Positions 62,401-64,000 of a DNA stretch of 64,000 nt are shown one piece after another. The translations under genes and the position numbers were made by a program. Each line of letters opens with the position of its first letter. Positions within the stretch are counted from its first letter, which is position 1. This DNA is from Gorsachius magnificus. Its lineage: Eukaryota; Chordata; Aves; Pelecaniformes; Ardeidae. The notes beneath the pieces were generated by a model that was not told where the DNA came from, did no database searches, and saw only the letters and a program-made list of their open reading frames with translations. Location of the stretch: NCBI GenBank assembly GCA_034008185.1, contig CM067084.1, positions 11,923,385-11,987,384 on the forward strand, in the 5' to 3' direction.

Positions 62401-63189
62401 TAAGGGTCGAATTCTTAATGGAATTATCTTAGCTTTTTCTAGGTGGCTCTTCTGTTAAATATCTGATCCAGAATTTTGTACCTAGTTAACAGATCAACTA
62501 CTCTGAAAGGCAAAGACTTTTCTTGGAAGCATAAGTATTTCTTTACCAGTACAATGTTTTTAACAGGACTTTTGGATGATTTGCATTGTTTTGATTTTTT
62601 TTTTTGTTACCATCTGCAAAATAGTTGTCAATATTAGAGCTGTGAACTCTGAACTGTCTTTTGTTTGACTTCCTACACACTATGAAGAGATCAAATGTTA
62701 ATTTAGGCCTCATCTTATAAACCATATGAAGGTATTGATTTATGTCATACAATTTCAGAATTCAGACTGCAGAATCATGGATCCCCAGCAAGCAGTACGG
62801 CTGGATCTTTACCTGGATCTTCTGAGTTTTATTGCGTTTATTGTCTACGCTGTATTTTCTTAGGGTTATAAAAGAAGTGCTGCAAGTGTGTCTTCTGAGA
62901 AGGTTACAGTATTGCTGTCAAGCGTATCTAATAGATTGTTTTTATATAGACAATAATTTCTGAACACTCAATCTGAAGTATAGTGCTGTGGCACTGTGAA
63001 GGCCATTTGGAATTCAAGATGCTTCACAAGCAACAACATTTATAAACCGTGATCTGTATCCAGTAATATTCATCACAAATGAGCTTGCTTGGTACTCTTG
63101 GCATCATGACTTTAAAGTCAGCTGCTAGCCTCTGAGGACACGTATGAGATACAGCTCATTCAAAATTCAAAAATACTGCAGATGAATTA

Positions 63190-63540
63190 CATACTCCCAT
63201 AAATGCATTAACTACAACTATATATATTGTCGATATATCACATACTGAATTAAATAAATTGAGAATTTACTGCAGCTTACACAAAAATAAACGCACAGAC
63301 TATTAAATCAGCCATATTCCAAATCAGATACATAACCTATCTAATCAGATACTTAATATATTGAATCAAAATCACCGTACCTGCTGCATCAAATATATCA
63401 CACATTGAATGAAACATACCATCCACAGAGCATATCAATATTAAACTAAATCACGTTGAACGGCTACATAATTTACTAAATTAAATAAATTGGGCCAATA
63501 CAGTAGTCACTGAACCTAGCATATCAGATCATAAACAAAC
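63190..63540 (+). repeat. Degenerate AT-rich minisatellite-like region
   Basis: Related words recur without a fixed register. AATTAAATAAATTG occurs at 63248-63261 and 63479-63492. ATATATCACATACTGAAT (63233-63250) pairs with ATATATCACACATTGAAT (63393-63410). TCAGATAC occurs twice near 63323-63350, and there are several ATATCA/GAATCA/AAATCA words. This suggests an old tandem array with units of a few tens of bases, now scrambled. A dot plot would show whether real periodicity exists. Confidence 0.4.
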
Positions 63541-64000
63541 ACAAAGCTTAGATATTTTGATAGAACTTGTCATACATTCCCAGTTAGGTCTCTGTAAAGT
63601 GTTATCTTTAAATGGACAAAGTTTTCCAGAGTCTTGGGAAATTAATTTTTAGTCACTGAATAAACACCTGACTAATTTATGTATCACACTTGAACAAGAA
63701 CTGCTATCATTCCTAGACATCCAATGCCTTCAAAAATGGTAAATCAGAGAGTCATGAAATTAATATTAAAAACATTCCCCAAGAAAGTCTACAGAAAATA
63801 TCACATTGTGGCCATTTTTCCCCATGACAGTTCTTAAACAAAATCCTAATGAAAAGCAGCAAAGACCTAAGTTCAAGATGAGAAAAAAATTCTTATTGTA
63901 GAGATATTTTTAAGAAATAAGTGACACATTTAAGCCCAGATTGCAAGTTTAATGAGACACAGACTTGAATTCTTCCGTAAAATAACTTTTCAAAGGCCAG

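Larger units (their letters stand above)
46955..64000. other. Long AT-rich non-coding block
   Basis: About 17 kb with no recognised gene. Individually listed items are small repeats and candidate elements. Slightly GC-richer patches at about 57740-58030 and 58370-58800 carry open frames of 63-79 codons that match nothing I know; decayed repeats are the likeliest content. Homopolymers include a 15-A run at 49535-49549. Confidence 0.5.

Noticed and set aside
1..64000. CRISPR arrays, operons, phage or insertion sequences, rRNA or tRNA genes
   Set aside because: None seen. Base composition, repeats and lack of coding density are those of a vertebrate nuclear genome.

Overview
This window looks like nuclear DNA from a bird. 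It is AT-rich and non-coding, and I could not assemble a protein-coding gene from it. The lineage call rests on the repeats. There are several CR1 LINE copies, one ending in the tandem ATTCTATG-type terminus that is hallmark of avian CR1. There is also an LTR-like block whose sequence I recognise as a common bird interspersed repeat. Older amniote-wide remnants (a CR1/L3-like reverse-transcriptase fragment, a MIR-like fragment, MITE-like palindrome pieces) fit a bird or other sauropsid. No open frame exceeds 190 codons, and the long ones sit on simple repeats, on the CpG-rich block or inside transposons. I see nothing prokaryotic: no operons, CRISPR array, or rRNA or tRNA gene.

Layout. 1-15.9 kb is AT-rich unique sequence with an ancient minus-strand CR1 fragment (about 4670-4970), a 22-G run inside a purine-rich tract (7223-7244) and a MIR-like fragment (about 9535-9685). 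15.9-17.9 kb is the densest part. It holds a minus-strand CR1 that keeps ORF1 with its SGNH/GDSL esterase domain, a scrap of ORF2 reverse transcriptase and its 3' tail, but has lost most of ORF2. Directly upstream of it lies a roughly 600-bp CpG-rich block with an RFX X-box-like palindrome and good splice donors on both strands. 18-29.5 kb is unique sequence with a strong CTCF-like motif at 28636-28650. 29.6-30.15 kb is the LTR-like block behind a 26-nt poly-T run. 30-64 kb is again AT-rich unique sequence with short CR1 tails (32.8 kb, 44.0 kb), microsatellites, small tandem duplications, a possible hAT transposase scrap (46.75-46.95 kb), a MITE-like remnant (54.1 kb) and a degenerate AT-rich repeat near 63.2-63.5 kb.

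Interpretation. The window is most likely intergenic, or deep in a long intron, in a gene-poor region. The CpG block at 17.3-17.9 kb is the only credible promoter. If it is one, the favoured direction is minus, with a short non-coding first exon ending at 17787. The alternative is that it is the CpG-rich 5' untranslated region of the adjacent CR1. Several unique, compact stretches rich in homeobox, E-box and GATA-type words could be conserved enhancers, but only cross-species alignment can show that. I did not find a novel biological system. The items most worth checking are the promoter versus CR1 5'UTR question and the internally deleted, 5'-retaining CR1.
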